A DNA stretch of 64,000 nt from Paractinoplanes brasiliensis. Lineage in GTDB: Bacteria; Actinomycetota; Actinomycetes; Mycobacteriales; Micromonosporaceae. The notes beneath the pieces are model-generated. The model made no database searches and had not been told where the DNA came from. It saw only the letters and a list, made by a program, of their open reading frames with translations. A program made the position numbers and the translations under genes. The stretch spans positions 1,240,001-1,304,000 of the forward strand of contig NZ_SNWR01000002.1 of assembly GCF_004362215.1 (NCBI RefSeq), in the 5' to 3' direction. Shown here piece by piece: positions 15,180 to 23,516 of the stretch; the first letter of the stretch is position 1, and the number at the start of each line of letters is the position of its first letter.

Positions 15180-18100
15180 ACGACGATCAGCGGTCCGCGC
15201 TGGCCGCGCTGCGCTTCAACTGGGTTCAGGCCCCCGAGGACGTCTGGCGGGAGTCACCGTTCCACGTGGACGGCCTGCACCGGACGATCGTCCAGGACGT
15301 GCTGGACGGCATCGCCGAGGCGGAGGCCAGCACGGCCGCCGACCCGGTCGGCCTGGCGCTGCAGGGCCCCGCCGGTTCGGGCAAGACCCACCTGCTCGGC
15401 TGGGTCCGCGAGCAGGTGCAGCGCCGCGGTGGTTACTTCTTCCTGATCGGCCTGCTCGACGGGCGGCAGTTCTGGGACGGTCTGCTGCTGTTCCTCCTGG
15501 ACGGCCTGGCCCGGCAGGTCACCGGCGGCGACACCCAGCTGGAGCTGTTGCTGCGACGGTTGTCCGCCCGCATCGGCGCGCCGCGCAACGCCCGGCGGGC
15601 CGTCATGGGCGAGACCGCGCTGACGCGCCCGGCTCTCGACGCCTTCATCGAAGGGCTGAAGGACTACGACTCGTACGTCCACCGCCAGTGCCGCGACACC
15701 GCACGCGCGCTCGCGCTGCTCGCCTCGGACGACGACGAGCACCAGGACATCGCCGACAGCTACTTCGGCTGTGCCGACGAGGCAGTGCCGGGCGAACGCA
15801 GGCGCTGGGGCATCGGGCCGAGGCGGCGGACGCCCCAGGACCTCGTCCGGGAAGTCTCGGCCCTGCTGGCGGTCACCGGCCCCACCGTCATCGCCTTCGA
15901 CCAGCTCGACACGCCGATCGCCCAGTCGGCGATCCAGGAGGACCTGGCCAAGATCTCGCCCGAGGCCGTCGACCTGCATGCCGCCGGCGTGGTGGCCGAC
16001 CTGGCCACCGGACTGATGGACCTGCGCGACCTGACCCGGCGCACGCTGACGCTGACCACCACCCTGTCGCAGACGTGGAAGCTGCTGGAGAGCCGGGTGC
16101 CGTCCTCGTTCCGCGACCGTTTCCGCGGCAACCTGGCCCTGGGCGGCATCCGCAGCGCCGACCTCGCCCGGCAGATCGTCGAGAAACGGTTCACCGCCCG
16201 GTACGCCACGGTCGGGTTCGAGCCGCCGTACCCGACCTGGCCCGTCCAGCCACGGGTGTTCGACCAGGCCGTCAACTACACGCCGAGGCGGCTGCTGGCC
16301 GACATCGACCGCCACATCCGCGGATGCCTGCTCGACGGCGAGATCGCCGAGCTGACCGATCTCGCCGACATCCCCGCCGACAACCATGCGGTCGAGCCCG
16401 CGTCGAGGACGGCGCCGGTGGTCCGCGACGAGGTGATGCGCCGGATCGACGCCAGGTTCTCCGAGCTGAAGCGGACGGCCGATGTCACCTCGCCGATGGA
16501 GGGCGACACCGAGGACCAGTGGTTCCCCGAGCTGCTGGCCGCCGGGCTCAACGCCTGGATCGCCGAGCGGGGCGACGCCGGGCGGGCGTTCCGTGTCGAT
16601 CCCCCGCCGAGCGCCAAGGCTGACCTGCACGCCCGGCTGCGGCGAGCGCTCGGCGGCGGGGACGAGGACGACGTGAGCAGCGAGGACGAGGCGCACTGGT
16701 CGTTCCGCGCGATCAGCGACACCCACCACGGCCTGGCCGCCCTGCACCGGATCCGCCGGGCCCGGACGGCCGCCGGCCTCAGCGCCGACGTGACCAAGCG
16801 CAAGCTCTTCCTGATCCGCAACGGCCCGTGGTCCCCGTCGGCCAAGACCCAGGAGGTCATCGCCGATTTGAAGGCCGACGGCGGGGTCGTCCTGCACATC
16901 GAGGAGGCCGACCTGCGGGTGCTGGCCGCCCTGCACGGGCTGCGCCAGGAGAACCCGGCCGAGCTGGAGGCGTGGCTGGTCCGCGAATGCCCGACGCAGC
17001 AGCTCGCCCTCTTCAAGGAGGCCCTGGCCGACGCCGACTCCTGGACCAGCCCGGCCTCCGCCCGGCCGGAGCCCTCGCCGGAGGCGTTCGCGATCGGGCA
17101 GGCCCACGACGACGACGCCGTCCCGGTGTCCATCACCCTCGAGGCCCTGCGTAAGCACATGGCGATCTTCGCCGCCTCCGGCTCCGGGAAGACGGTGCTG
17201 ATCCGGCATGTGGTCGAGGAGTGCGCGCTGCTGGGCGTGTCGGCGATCGTGCTCGACCCGAACAACGACCTCGCCCGGCTCGGCGACCGGTGGCCCGAGC
17301 CGCCCGGCCGGTGGCGTCCCGGCGACGCCGAACGGGCGGAGGAGTACCTGGCCGGCACCGAGGTCGTGGTGTGGACGCCCCGGCGGGAAACCGGCCGGCC
17401 GCTCAGTTTTCAGCCGCTGCCCGACTTCGCCGAGGTGCGTGACGACCCCGACGAGTTCGACGCGGCCGTAGAGGCGGCTGCCTCCGCGCTGGGCCCCCGG
17501 GCCAACGTGGCCGGCCGCAGCACCAAGGCGCACCTCGGGATGGCCGTGCTGCGCCGGACGATCCGCTACTACGGCGAGCGAGGCGGCAGCAGCCTGCGCG
17601 GCCTGATCGAGGTGCTCGGCGACCTGCCCGACGGCGTCAGCGACCTCGACGGCGCGGCCCGGATAGCGGCGGATCTCGGCCAGACCCTCACCGCGTCGAT
17701 GGACAACGACCCGATGTTCGGCGGCAGCGGCACCCCGGCCGACCCGGGCGTCCTGCTCACCCCGTCGCCCGGCAAACGCGCGCGGGTCTCGGTGATCAGC
17801 ATGATCGGCCTGAACGACGAGGCGCGGCAGAGCTTCGTCAACCAGCTGCAGATGGGCCTGTTCGCCTGGATCAGGAAGAACCCGGCCACGGACCGTCCGC
17901 TGCTGGGGCTGCTGGTCATGGACGAGGCCCAGAACTTCGCGCCCTCCGGGGCGATGACCGCCTGTACGCAGAGCACGCTCGCCCTCGCGGCGCAGGCCCG
18001 CAAGTACGGCCTCGGGCTGCTCTTCGCCACCCAGGCCCCGAAGGGGCTGCACAACCGGGTGTCCGGCAACGCCGCGACGCACCTGTTCGGCCGCCTGACC

Positions 18101-18307
18101 GCCCCGGTCCAGATCGCCGCGGCCCAGGAGATGGCCCGGGTCAAGGGCGGCGAGGTGCCCGACATCGGCGCGCTCACCTTCGGCGAGTTCTACGTGGCCC
18201 TCGAAGGAGAACCCCCTCAGAAGATCAACGCCCCGCTCTGCCTCAGCCATCACCCGAGCAGCCCGCTCACCGACGAGGAGGTCATGGACCGCGCCCGCCG
18301 ACCCTGA
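15176..18307 (+). CDS. Large dual ATPase: AAA-type N-terminus and HerA/FtsK-like C-terminus
   Basis: This 1043-residue protein carries two P-loops. The first is GPAGSGKTHL near residues 63-72, followed by a Walker B-like TVIAFDQLD and an AAA-type lid region. The second, ASGSGKTVLI near residue 668, is followed by SAIVLDPNNDLARLGDRWPEP, a Walker B LLVMDEAQNFAP near residue 912 and ATQAPKGLHNRVSGNAATHLFGRL, the hallmarks of HerA-type (DUF87) hexameric DNA or protein translocases. A region around residues 530-640 links the two. HerA-type ATPases pump DNA and often partner a nuclease or toxin in anti-phage modules. Here the partners are a STAND/TPR ATPase and a winged-helix-like protein; no nuclease motif is visible. 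The start overlaps the previous stop by four bases. Confidence 0.8.
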   Translation: MNDDQRSALAALRFNWVQAPEDVWRESPFHVDGLHRTIVQDVLDGIAEAEASTAADPVGLALQGPAGSGKTHLLGWVREQVQRRGGYFFLIGLLDGRQFWDGLLLFLLDGLARQVTGGDTQLELLLRRLSARIGAPRNARRAVMGETALTRPALDAFIEGLKDYDSYVHRQCRDTARALALLASDDDEHQDIADSYFGCADEAVPGERRRWGIGPRRRTPQDLVREVSALLAVTGPTVIAFDQLDTPIAQSAIQEDLAKISPEAVDLHAAGVVADLATGLMDLRDLTRRTLTLTTTLSQTWKLLESRVPSSFRDRFRGNLALGGIRSADLARQIVEKRFTARYATVGFEPPYPTWPVQPRVFDQAVNYTPRRLLADIDRHIRGCLLDGEIAELTDLADIPADNHAVEPASRTAPVVRDEVMRRIDARFSELKRTADVTSPMEGDTEDQWFPELLAAGLNAWIAERGDAGRAFRVDPPPSAKADLHARLRRALGGGDEDDVSSEDEAHWSFRAISDTHHGLAALHRIRRARTAAGLSADVTKRKLFLIRNGPWSPSAKTQEVIADLKADGGVVLHIEEADLRVLAALHGLRQENPAELEAWLVRECPTQQLALFKEALADADSWTSPASARPEPSPEAFAIGQAHDDDAVPVSITLEALRKHMAIFAASGSGKTVLIRHVVEECALLGVSAIVLDPNNDLARLGDRWPEPPGRWRPGDAERAEEYLAGTEVVVWTPRRETGRPLSFQPLPDFAEVRDDPDEFDAAVEAAASALGPRANVAGRSTKAHLGMAVLRRTIRYYGERGGSSLRGLIEVLGDLPDGVSDLDGAARIAADLGQTLTASMDNDPMFGGSGTPADPGVLLTPSPGKRARVSVISMIGLNDEARQSFVNQLQMGLFAWIRKNPATDRPLLGLLVMDEAQNFAPSGAMTACTQSTLALAAQARKYGLGLLFATQAPKGLHNRVSGNAATHLFGRLTAPVQIAAAQEMARVKGGEVPDIGALTFGEFYVALEGEPPQKINAPLCLSHHPSSPLTDEEVMDRARRP

Positions 18308-18324
18308 GGGTGCCGCTCCACCCT
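18307..18324 (+). terminator. Hairpin at the end of the dual ATPase gene
   Basis: AGGGTG (18307-18312) and CACCCT (18319-18324) form a 6-bp stem with a 6-nt loop directly at the TGA stop of the dual ATPase gene. A weak terminator is plausible. Confidence 0.35.
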
Positions 18325-18360
18325 GGACAGTCCAAGAGCAACATGTCAAGACTCCAGGAA

Positions 18361-18424
18361 CTTTCGGCTCGTACGGGAAAACTTTTGTCGAGTTCGGCGA
18401 AAGCCATGGACTTTACAACGAAAG
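18361..18424. promoter_or_regulatory. Cluster of CTTTCG/CGAAAG half-sites upstream of the secreted carbohydrate-active gene
   Basis: CTTTCG occurs at 18361-18366 and its inverse CGAAAG at 18398-18403 and 18419-18424. These lie in the only AT-richer stretch before the gene starting at 18476. Short CGAAA-type half-sites are used by LacI-family regulators of polysaccharide-degrading genes in streptomycetes, so sugar control is possible. The regulator is not in this window. Confidence 0.35.
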
Positions 18425-18475
18425 CAAACGATGGTGTTCATCACCATGAATTCTCTCGGTAACCCTGGAGTGCCG

Positions 18476-21427
18476 ATGAAACGTTTGCTCGTGGCCGCCC
18501 TGCTCGTGGGGACCTTCGCCGCCGCCCCGGCCTACGCAGCCGCCGACCCGCCGCAGGAACCGGGTGTCACGCTCAGGACCTTCGACATCGGGGTCCCGAT
18601 GAGCAAGGTCTGCCCGCTCAAGCCCGGCCAGACGCCCAATGTGGACAAGCTGATGCCGACGATCGACTGGTCCACCACCGACCAGTTCGGGCTCAACGAC
18701 AACTTCATCACCCACGCGCTGGCCAACCTGACCGCCCCCGCGACCGGGGAGTACACGTTCCGCCTGGTCAGCGACGACGGTGCGAAGCTGTACCTCGACG
18801 ACGAGCTGGTGGTCGACCACGACGGCCTGCACGACGTCGAACCGCCGGGCGAGGGCGCCACGGAGCTGACCGCCGGGGTGCACAAACTCCGGATCGAGCA
18901 CTTCGACCGTACGGGTGGACAGCGTCTGACCCTGTCCTGGCGGACGCCGGGCGCGAGCGACTTCGCCGTCGTGCCCACGAGCGCGCTCACCACCGACGCC
19001 GGGGTGGTACGGGTGACCGCGCCCGGGCAGAAGGAGTGCGCCGAGGGCACGGACACCCCCGGGGACGGGCTGCCGTTGACCGCCGTGAACCCGGGCTACA
19101 CCCTGACCGACCTGCGCCCGCCGGGCTTCGAGCCCCAGGTGACCGGGATCGCGTGGCGGCCCGACGGCAAGATGCTGCTCAGCACGTGGGGCGGCTCCGA
19201 CCAGCTCAAGGGCGAGGTCTACCTGGTCTCCGGGGTCACCGGCACGACCGGGCCGGGCAAGGTCACGTACAAGAAGATCGCCGAAGGCCTCAAGGAGCCG
19301 ATGGGCATCGCGGTCGTCGACGGCCTGGTCTACGTGTCGCAGAAGCACGAGCTGACCGAGTTCAAGGACACGAATTCCGACGACGTTCTCGACAGCCGGC
19401 GGACCGTGGCCACCTGGCCGTTCGGCGGCAACTTCCACGAGTTCGCGTTCGGGCTGCTCTACAAGGGCGGCAACTTCTATCTCAACCTGTCCGTCTCGAT
19501 CAACCTCGGCGGCGCGACGACCGACCCGCAGCCGGTCGGCGGGCGCGGCACGCACATCGTGGTCAACCGCAAGAGCGGCAAGGTCACCACGGTCGCGGGC
19601 GGGCTGCGTACGCCCAACGGCATCGGCTGGGGTTCCGGCGGCGACCTCTACGTCACCGACAACCAGGGCGGCTGGTTGCCCTCCTCCAAGCTGCTGAAGA
19701 TCTCCGAGGACGCGTTCTACAACCACTTCACCAACCCGGACGGCAAGTTCGACGCCAACCCGGTGACGCGTCCGGTGCTGTGGCTGCCGCAGAACCAGAT
19801 CGCCAACTCCCCCAGCACGCCGGTGCTGCTGACCTCGGGGGCGTACAAGGGTCAATTCCTGATCGGCGACGTCACGTACGGGGGTCTGCAACGGGCCGCC
19901 CTCGAGACGGTGCACGGGGTCGAGCAGGGCGCGGTCTTCCGGCACACCCAGGGCCTCGAGGCCGGCGTCAACCGGGTGTCGATCGGGCCGGACGGCGCGC
20001 TCTACGTCGGCGGGCTGGGCGCGGACGGCAACTGGGGGCAGGAGGGCAAGCTCCGCTTCGGCCTGCAGAAGCTGACCCCGAACGGCAAGACCGTGTTCGA
20101 CATGAAGACGATGAAGGCCACCCCGACCGGCTTCAAGATCGAGTACACCAAGCCGCTCTCCGACGCGACCGTCGAGGGGCTCGCGAACAAGTACGCCGTG
20201 GAGCAGTGGCGCTACGTGCCGACCGCGCAGTACGGCGGCCCGGAGGTCGACCGGGAGACGCTGAAGGTGAACGCCGCCAAGGTCTCCGGCGACAAGAAGA
20301 CCGTGACCCTGACCGTCGAGGGCCTGCGCAAGGACAGGGTCGTGCATCTGCGGTCGCCCCGCCCGTTCGCCGCGCGCGACGGTGAGACGCTGTGGAGCAC
20401 CGAGGCCTGGTACACCATGAACGAGAAGCCCGGCCCGCGGACCCAGCAGGTCTTCTACGAGGCCGAGGAGGGCAACCGCGAGGGCGGCGCGTCGCTGGCC
20501 ACCGACCACCGCGGGTTCTCCGGAATCGGGTTCGTGGCCGGGTTCGGCTCGCTGAACGCGTCCACCACCAGCCACGTCACCGTCGACAAGGCCGGCGACT
20601 ACAGGGTCGGGTTGCGCTACTCCAACGGCCCCAACCCGTTCAGCGGCACCAAGACCGTCAGCGTCTACGTCAACGGCAAGAAGATCCGGCAGGTGTCGCT
20701 GCCGTCGACGGTCACCTGGGAGGAGTGGGCGTCGGTCTACGAGACGCTCAAGCTGAAGAAGGGCGTCAACGCGATTCAATGGCGGGTCGACGCCACCGAC
20801 ACCGGGCACATCAACCTCGACCAGATCAGCGTCCGCAAGCCCGGCGCGCGGATCACGCTGTTCGACGGCGACGGGCTCGACAACTGGCAGCACACCGACG
20901 GGCGGCGTCCACAGTGGCCTTCCGTGGCGCCGGACGCCACCGAGGTGTGCTGCGGTGACCTCCGTACACTCGAGGCGTTCGGCGACTACAAGCTGCACGT
21001 CGAGTTCAAGGTGCCGCTGCTGCCGCCCGAGGTGACCGGGCAGGACCGGGGCAACAGCGGCGTCTACCAGCAGGAGCGTTACGAGGTCCAGATCCTTGAC
21101 TCGTACGGGGACACGACGCCCGCCAACAACGAGGCCGGCGCGATCTACACGGTCAAGGCGCCCGACGTGAACGCGGCCACCGCGCCGGAGACGTGGCAGA
21201 AGTACGACATCACGTTCCGCGCGGCCCGCTACGACGCTTCGGGCGCCAAGACGGAGAACGCCCGCATCACCGTCGTCTGGAACGGCAAGAAGGTCCACGA
21301 CAACGTCGAGATCCCGAACGGCACCGGCGGCAACATCCCCGAGGGACCGGCCACCGGCGCCATCCGCCTGCAGGACCACGGCAACAAGGTCCAGTACCGC
21401 AACGTCTGGATCGAGCCGGCCGGGTAA
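18476..21427 (+). CDS. Secreted multidomain carbohydrate-active protein: PA14, sugar-dehydrogenase-like propeller, CBM6/35-like, DUF1080
   Basis: The ATG at 18476 follows GGAG and gives about 983 residues with a signal peptide (MKRLLVAALLVGTFAAAPAYA). In order: a PA14 domain (about 30-170) with GEYTFRLVSDDGAKLYLDDELVVDHDG; a glucose/sorbosone dehydrogenase-like beta-propeller (about 200-570) with PPGFEPQVTGIAWRPDGKML and LRTPNGIGWGSGGDLYVTDN; a CBM6/35-like module (about 660-780) starting VFYEAEEGNREGGASL; and a C-terminal DUF1080 (3-keto-disaccharide hydrolase-like/GH16-like) domain with LFDGDGLDNWQH and GNSGVYQQERYEVQILDSYG. It is therefore likely an extracellular protein acting on sugars or glycans at the cell surface. 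The actual reaction is not certain. Confidence 0.87.
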   Translation: MKRLLVAALLVGTFAAAPAYAAADPPQEPGVTLRTFDIGVPMSKVCPLKPGQTPNVDKLMPTIDWSTTDQFGLNDNFITHALANLTAPATGEYTFRLVSDDGAKLYLDDELVVDHDGLHDVEPPGEGATELTAGVHKLRIEHFDRTGGQRLTLSWRTPGASDFAVVPTSALTTDAGVVRVTAPGQKECAEGTDTPGDGLPLTAVNPGYTLTDLRPPGFEPQVTGIAWRPDGKMLLSTWGGSDQLKGEVYLVSGVTGTTGPGKVTYKKIAEGLKEPMGIAVVDGLVYVSQKHELTEFKDTNSDDVLDSRRTVATWPFGGNFHEFAFGLLYKGGNFYLNLSVSINLGGATTDPQPVGGRGTHIVVNRKSGKVTTVAGGLRTPNGIGWGSGGDLYVTDNQGGWLPSSKLLKISEDAFYNHFTNPDGKFDANPVTRPVLWLPQNQIANSPSTPVLLTSGAYKGQFLIGDVTYGGLQRAALETVHGVEQGAVFRHTQGLEAGVNRVSIGPDGALYVGGLGADGNWGQEGKLRFGLQKLTPNGKTVFDMKTMKATPTGFKIEYTKPLSDATVEGLANKYAVEQWRYVPTAQYGGPEVDRETLKVNAAKVSGDKKTVTLTVEGLRKDRVVHLRSPRPFAARDGETLWSTEAWYTMNEKPGPRTQQVFYEAEEGNREGGASLATDHRGFSGIGFVAGFGSLNASTTSHVTVDKAGDYRVGLRYSNGPNPFSGTKTVSVYVNGKKIRQVSLPSTVTWEEWASVYETLKLKKGVNAIQWRVDATDTGHINLDQISVRKPGARITLFDGDGLDNWQHTDGRRPQWPSVAPDATEVCCGDLRTLEAFGDYKLHVEFKVPLLPPEVTGQDRGNSGVYQQERYEVQILDSYGDTTPANNEAGAIYTVKAPDVNAATAPETWQKYDITFRAARYDASGAKTENARITVVWNGKKVHDNVEIPNGTGGNIPEGPATGAIRLQDHGNKVQYRNVWIEPAG

Positions 21428-21465
21428 TCGCCACGGCCCGCTTCCCGCCGCGGCGCCGTGGCGAT
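21427..21465 (+). terminator. Terminator-like hairpin after the PA14/DUF1080 gene
   Basis: ATCGCCACGG (21427-21436) and CCGTGGCGAT (21456-21465) are perfect 10-bp inverted arms with a 19-nt loop. The left arm overlaps the TAA stop codon. A third related copy (GTCGCCACGGCG) follows near 21477. Confidence 0.5.
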
Positions 21466-21516
21466 CATCTCGGTGGTCGCCACGGCGCCGACGGGCCGTC
21501 TCGATAGCCTTTCGGG

Positions 21517-22914
21517 ATGACGGATCTTCTCGGGCAGGTGTACGCGGCCGCCGGCCCCTATCTTGAGTCGCTGGCAGCGCGGCCGGTGCAGGATCGGGAC
21601 GCGTTGAAGCTGCTGGCGTCGCTGAGCGGGCCGCTGCCCGAGGCGGGCGCCGAACCGGCCGAGGTGATCGAGCGGCTGCTCGCGGTGGGGACGGCCGCCG
21701 CGACGACCTCGTCCGGGCCGCGGTTCTTCCACTTCGTCACCGGGGGAGTCACCCCGGCCGCGCTGGCGGCCGACTGGGCGGCGGCGCTGCTCGATCAGAA
21801 CGCGTTCTCGAAGGTCTCGTCGCCGTTCGCGCACGAGGTCGAGACGGTGGCCCTGGGGTGGCTGCGGGAGCTGTTCGGGTTGCCCGCCTCGTGGGGCGGG
21901 GCGCTCGTGGCCAGCGCGACGTTCGCCAACTTCACCGCGCTGGGCTGCGCGACCCACTGGTGGGGGTTCCAGCACGGCGTCGACACCGCCGCCGACGGGC
22001 TGGCCGAGCTGCCCCGCATGCCGGTGCTGTCGTCGGGTTACGTGCACTCGAGCGCCCGCAAGGCGTTGCAGATGCTCGGGCACGGGCGCAACTCGGTGAC
22101 GGTCTGCGCCCGCGACGGCGCCGGCCGGGTCGACCTGGCCCTCATGCGCCGGCGCCTCGAGTCGCTGAAGGGCGCGCACGGGGTCATCATCGCCAACGCG
22201 GGCGAGGTCAACACGGGCGACTTCGACCCGATCGCCGAGCTGGCCGGCCTGGCCCAGGAATTCGGCTGCTGGCTGCACGTCGACGGCGCGTTCGGCCTGT
22301 TCGCCGCGCTGTCACCCCGTACGTCGGGCCTGGTGGCCGGGGTCGACCGGGCCGACTCGATCGCCGCCGACGGGCACAAATGGCTCAACGTCCCGTACGA
22401 GAGCGGTTTCGCCCTGATCCGGGAGCCGGCCCGGCTGCACGAGGCGTTCGGGATGCCGGGAGCTGCCTACCTGCCCGGCGCGGGCGACCCGGCCGCCGGG
22501 TACGCGCTGTCCGGCCCCGAGTCGTCGCGGCGGGCACGGTCCCTGCCGATCTGGGCGACCCTGGCCGCGTACGGCAAAGAGGGTCATCGCGCCATGGTCG
22601 AGAAGCACCTCGACCTGGCCCAGCACCTCGCCGCCCTGGTTGACGCCGCGCCCGAGCTGGAACGCCTGGCCCCCGTGCCGCTCTGCATCGTGTGTTTCCG
22701 CGCGGCCCCACCCGGCGTGACCGACCTCGACGACTTCAACCGCCGCCTCGGCGCCGCCCTCCTGGAGGACGGTCGCGTCTACGCCGGCACCACCCTCTAC
22801 GACGGCCACGTGGCCCTGCGCCCGGCCATCGTCAACTGGCGCACCACCAGGGAAGACATCGACTTCTTCGTCGACGTGGTCCGCGAGCTGGCCGCCTACG
22901 TCAACTCGCGCTGA
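21517..22914 (+). CDS. PLP-dependent decarboxylase/aminotransferase-like enzyme (group II decarboxylase family)
   Basis: A 465-residue fold-type I PLP enzyme. The signatures of the group II decarboxylase family are visible: HFVTGGVTPAALAADW near the N-terminus, the phosphate-binding SATFANFTAL, an HVDGAFG motif with the PLP-contacting aspartate, and the Schiff-base lysine in DGHKWLNVPY. These enzymes act on aromatic or acidic amino acids; the substrate cannot be read from the sequence. The gene stands alone on the plus strand and overlaps the convergent GNAT gene by 19 bp. Confidence 0.85.
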   Translation: MTDLLGQVYAAAGPYLESLAARPVQDRDALKLLASLSGPLPEAGAEPAEVIERLLAVGTAAATTSSGPRFFHFVTGGVTPAALAADWAAALLDQNAFSKVSSPFAHEVETVALGWLRELFGLPASWGGALVASATFANFTALGCATHWWGFQHGVDTAADGLAELPRMPVLSSGYVHSSARKALQMLGHGRNSVTVCARDGAGRVDLALMRRRLESLKGAHGVIIANAGEVNTGDFDPIAELAGLAQEFGCWLHVDGAFGLFAALSPRTSGLVAGVDRADSIAADGHKWLNVPYESGFALIREPARLHEAFGMPGAAYLPGAGDPAAGYALSGPESSRRARSLPIWATLAAYGKEGHRAMVEKHLDLAQHLAALVDAAPELERLAPVPLCIVCFRAAPPGVTDLDDFNRRLGAALLEDGRVYAGTTLYDGHVALRPAIVNWRTTREDIDFFVDVVRELAAYVNSR

Positions 22915-23378
22915 TACCAGATGCCGGGTTTGCCCTCGAGGTCGGCGGGGCCGTCGGGCACGAAACCGGTCTTGAGCAGGACCCGCTGGGAGGCGACGTT
23001 GGCGTGGGTGGTGGCGGCGCGCAGCCGGGTCAGGCTGTGGGTTGTGGCTGCCAGGGTGCACAGGTCGCGTACGGCTGTGGTGGCCAAGCCCCGGCCGGCG
23101 GCGTGCTGCGCCACGCGGTAGCCGAGCACCGCGCCGCCGTCGGAAAGGTCGTACAGGTTGAAGCGGCCCAGCACCTCGCCGCGCTCGCCGGTCAGCAGGT
23201 AGAAGGCGCACACCCCTGCCTCCTGTTCGGCCAGCAGAGCGGCGTGGCGCGAGGGGAACGTGGCGAAGTAGTCGTCGCCGCGGTCGGGGATCGTGGTGGC
23301 GAACCAGGCGCGATTGGCCAGCTCGAAGTCGAGGACCGCCGCCGCGTGGGAGGCGTGCAGCAGCACCAGCTCAGGCAT
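22896..23378 (-). CDS. GNAT-family N-acetyltransferase
   Basis: A 160-residue acetyltransferase resembling ribosomal-protein alanine acetyltransferases (RimJ/RimL type): FELANRAWFATTIPDRGDDYFATF at the N-terminus, GRFNLYDLSDGGAVLGYRVAQHAAGRGLAT with the acetyl-CoA loop, and NVASQRVLLKTGFVPDG near the end. The substrate is unknown. Its ATG (23378) lies directly after the 3' end of the group II intron, so in the unspliced transcript its normal leader is replaced by intron sequence; see the intron entry. Confidence 0.88.
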   Translation of the reverse strand: MPELVLLHASHAAAVLDFELANRAWFATTIPDRGDDYFATFPSRHAALLAEQEAGVCAFYLLTGERGEVLGRFNLYDLSDGGAVLGYRVAQHAAGRGLATTAVRDLCTLAATTHSLTRLRAATTHANVASQRVLLKTGFVPDGPADLEGKPGIWYQRELT

Positions 23379-23430
23379 TGGTAGTCAGGGGCGCGGTGCT
23401 CTTGCGAGCCCGGTTCCCCATCCCCCTTTC

Positions 23431-23464
23431 AATCCGTACGTGCGGTTCTCCCGCATACGGCTTA
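23431..23464 (-). ncRNA. Group II intron catalytic domain V
   Basis: A 34-nt hairpin with two pairing blocks around a GAGAA loop and the invariant AGC triad near its 5' side. It matches the classic domain V pattern and is the firmest part of the intron call. Confidence 0.85.
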
Positions 23465-23516
23465 CCGATGATCTTCTTGACATGGGTTACGCCGCCTTCG
23501 GATAGCGGATAGTGCC

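Noticed and set aside
12646..18307. Firm naming of the ATPase unit as BREX, DISARM or another known defence system
   Set aside because: No PglZ, methyltransferase, PLD or DUF1998-type partner is present; only the HerA and STAND features are supported.
15254..18349. Long minus-strand open frame opposite the dual ATPase gene
   Set aside because: Two P-loops and HerA motifs are on the plus strand; the antisense frame is compositional.
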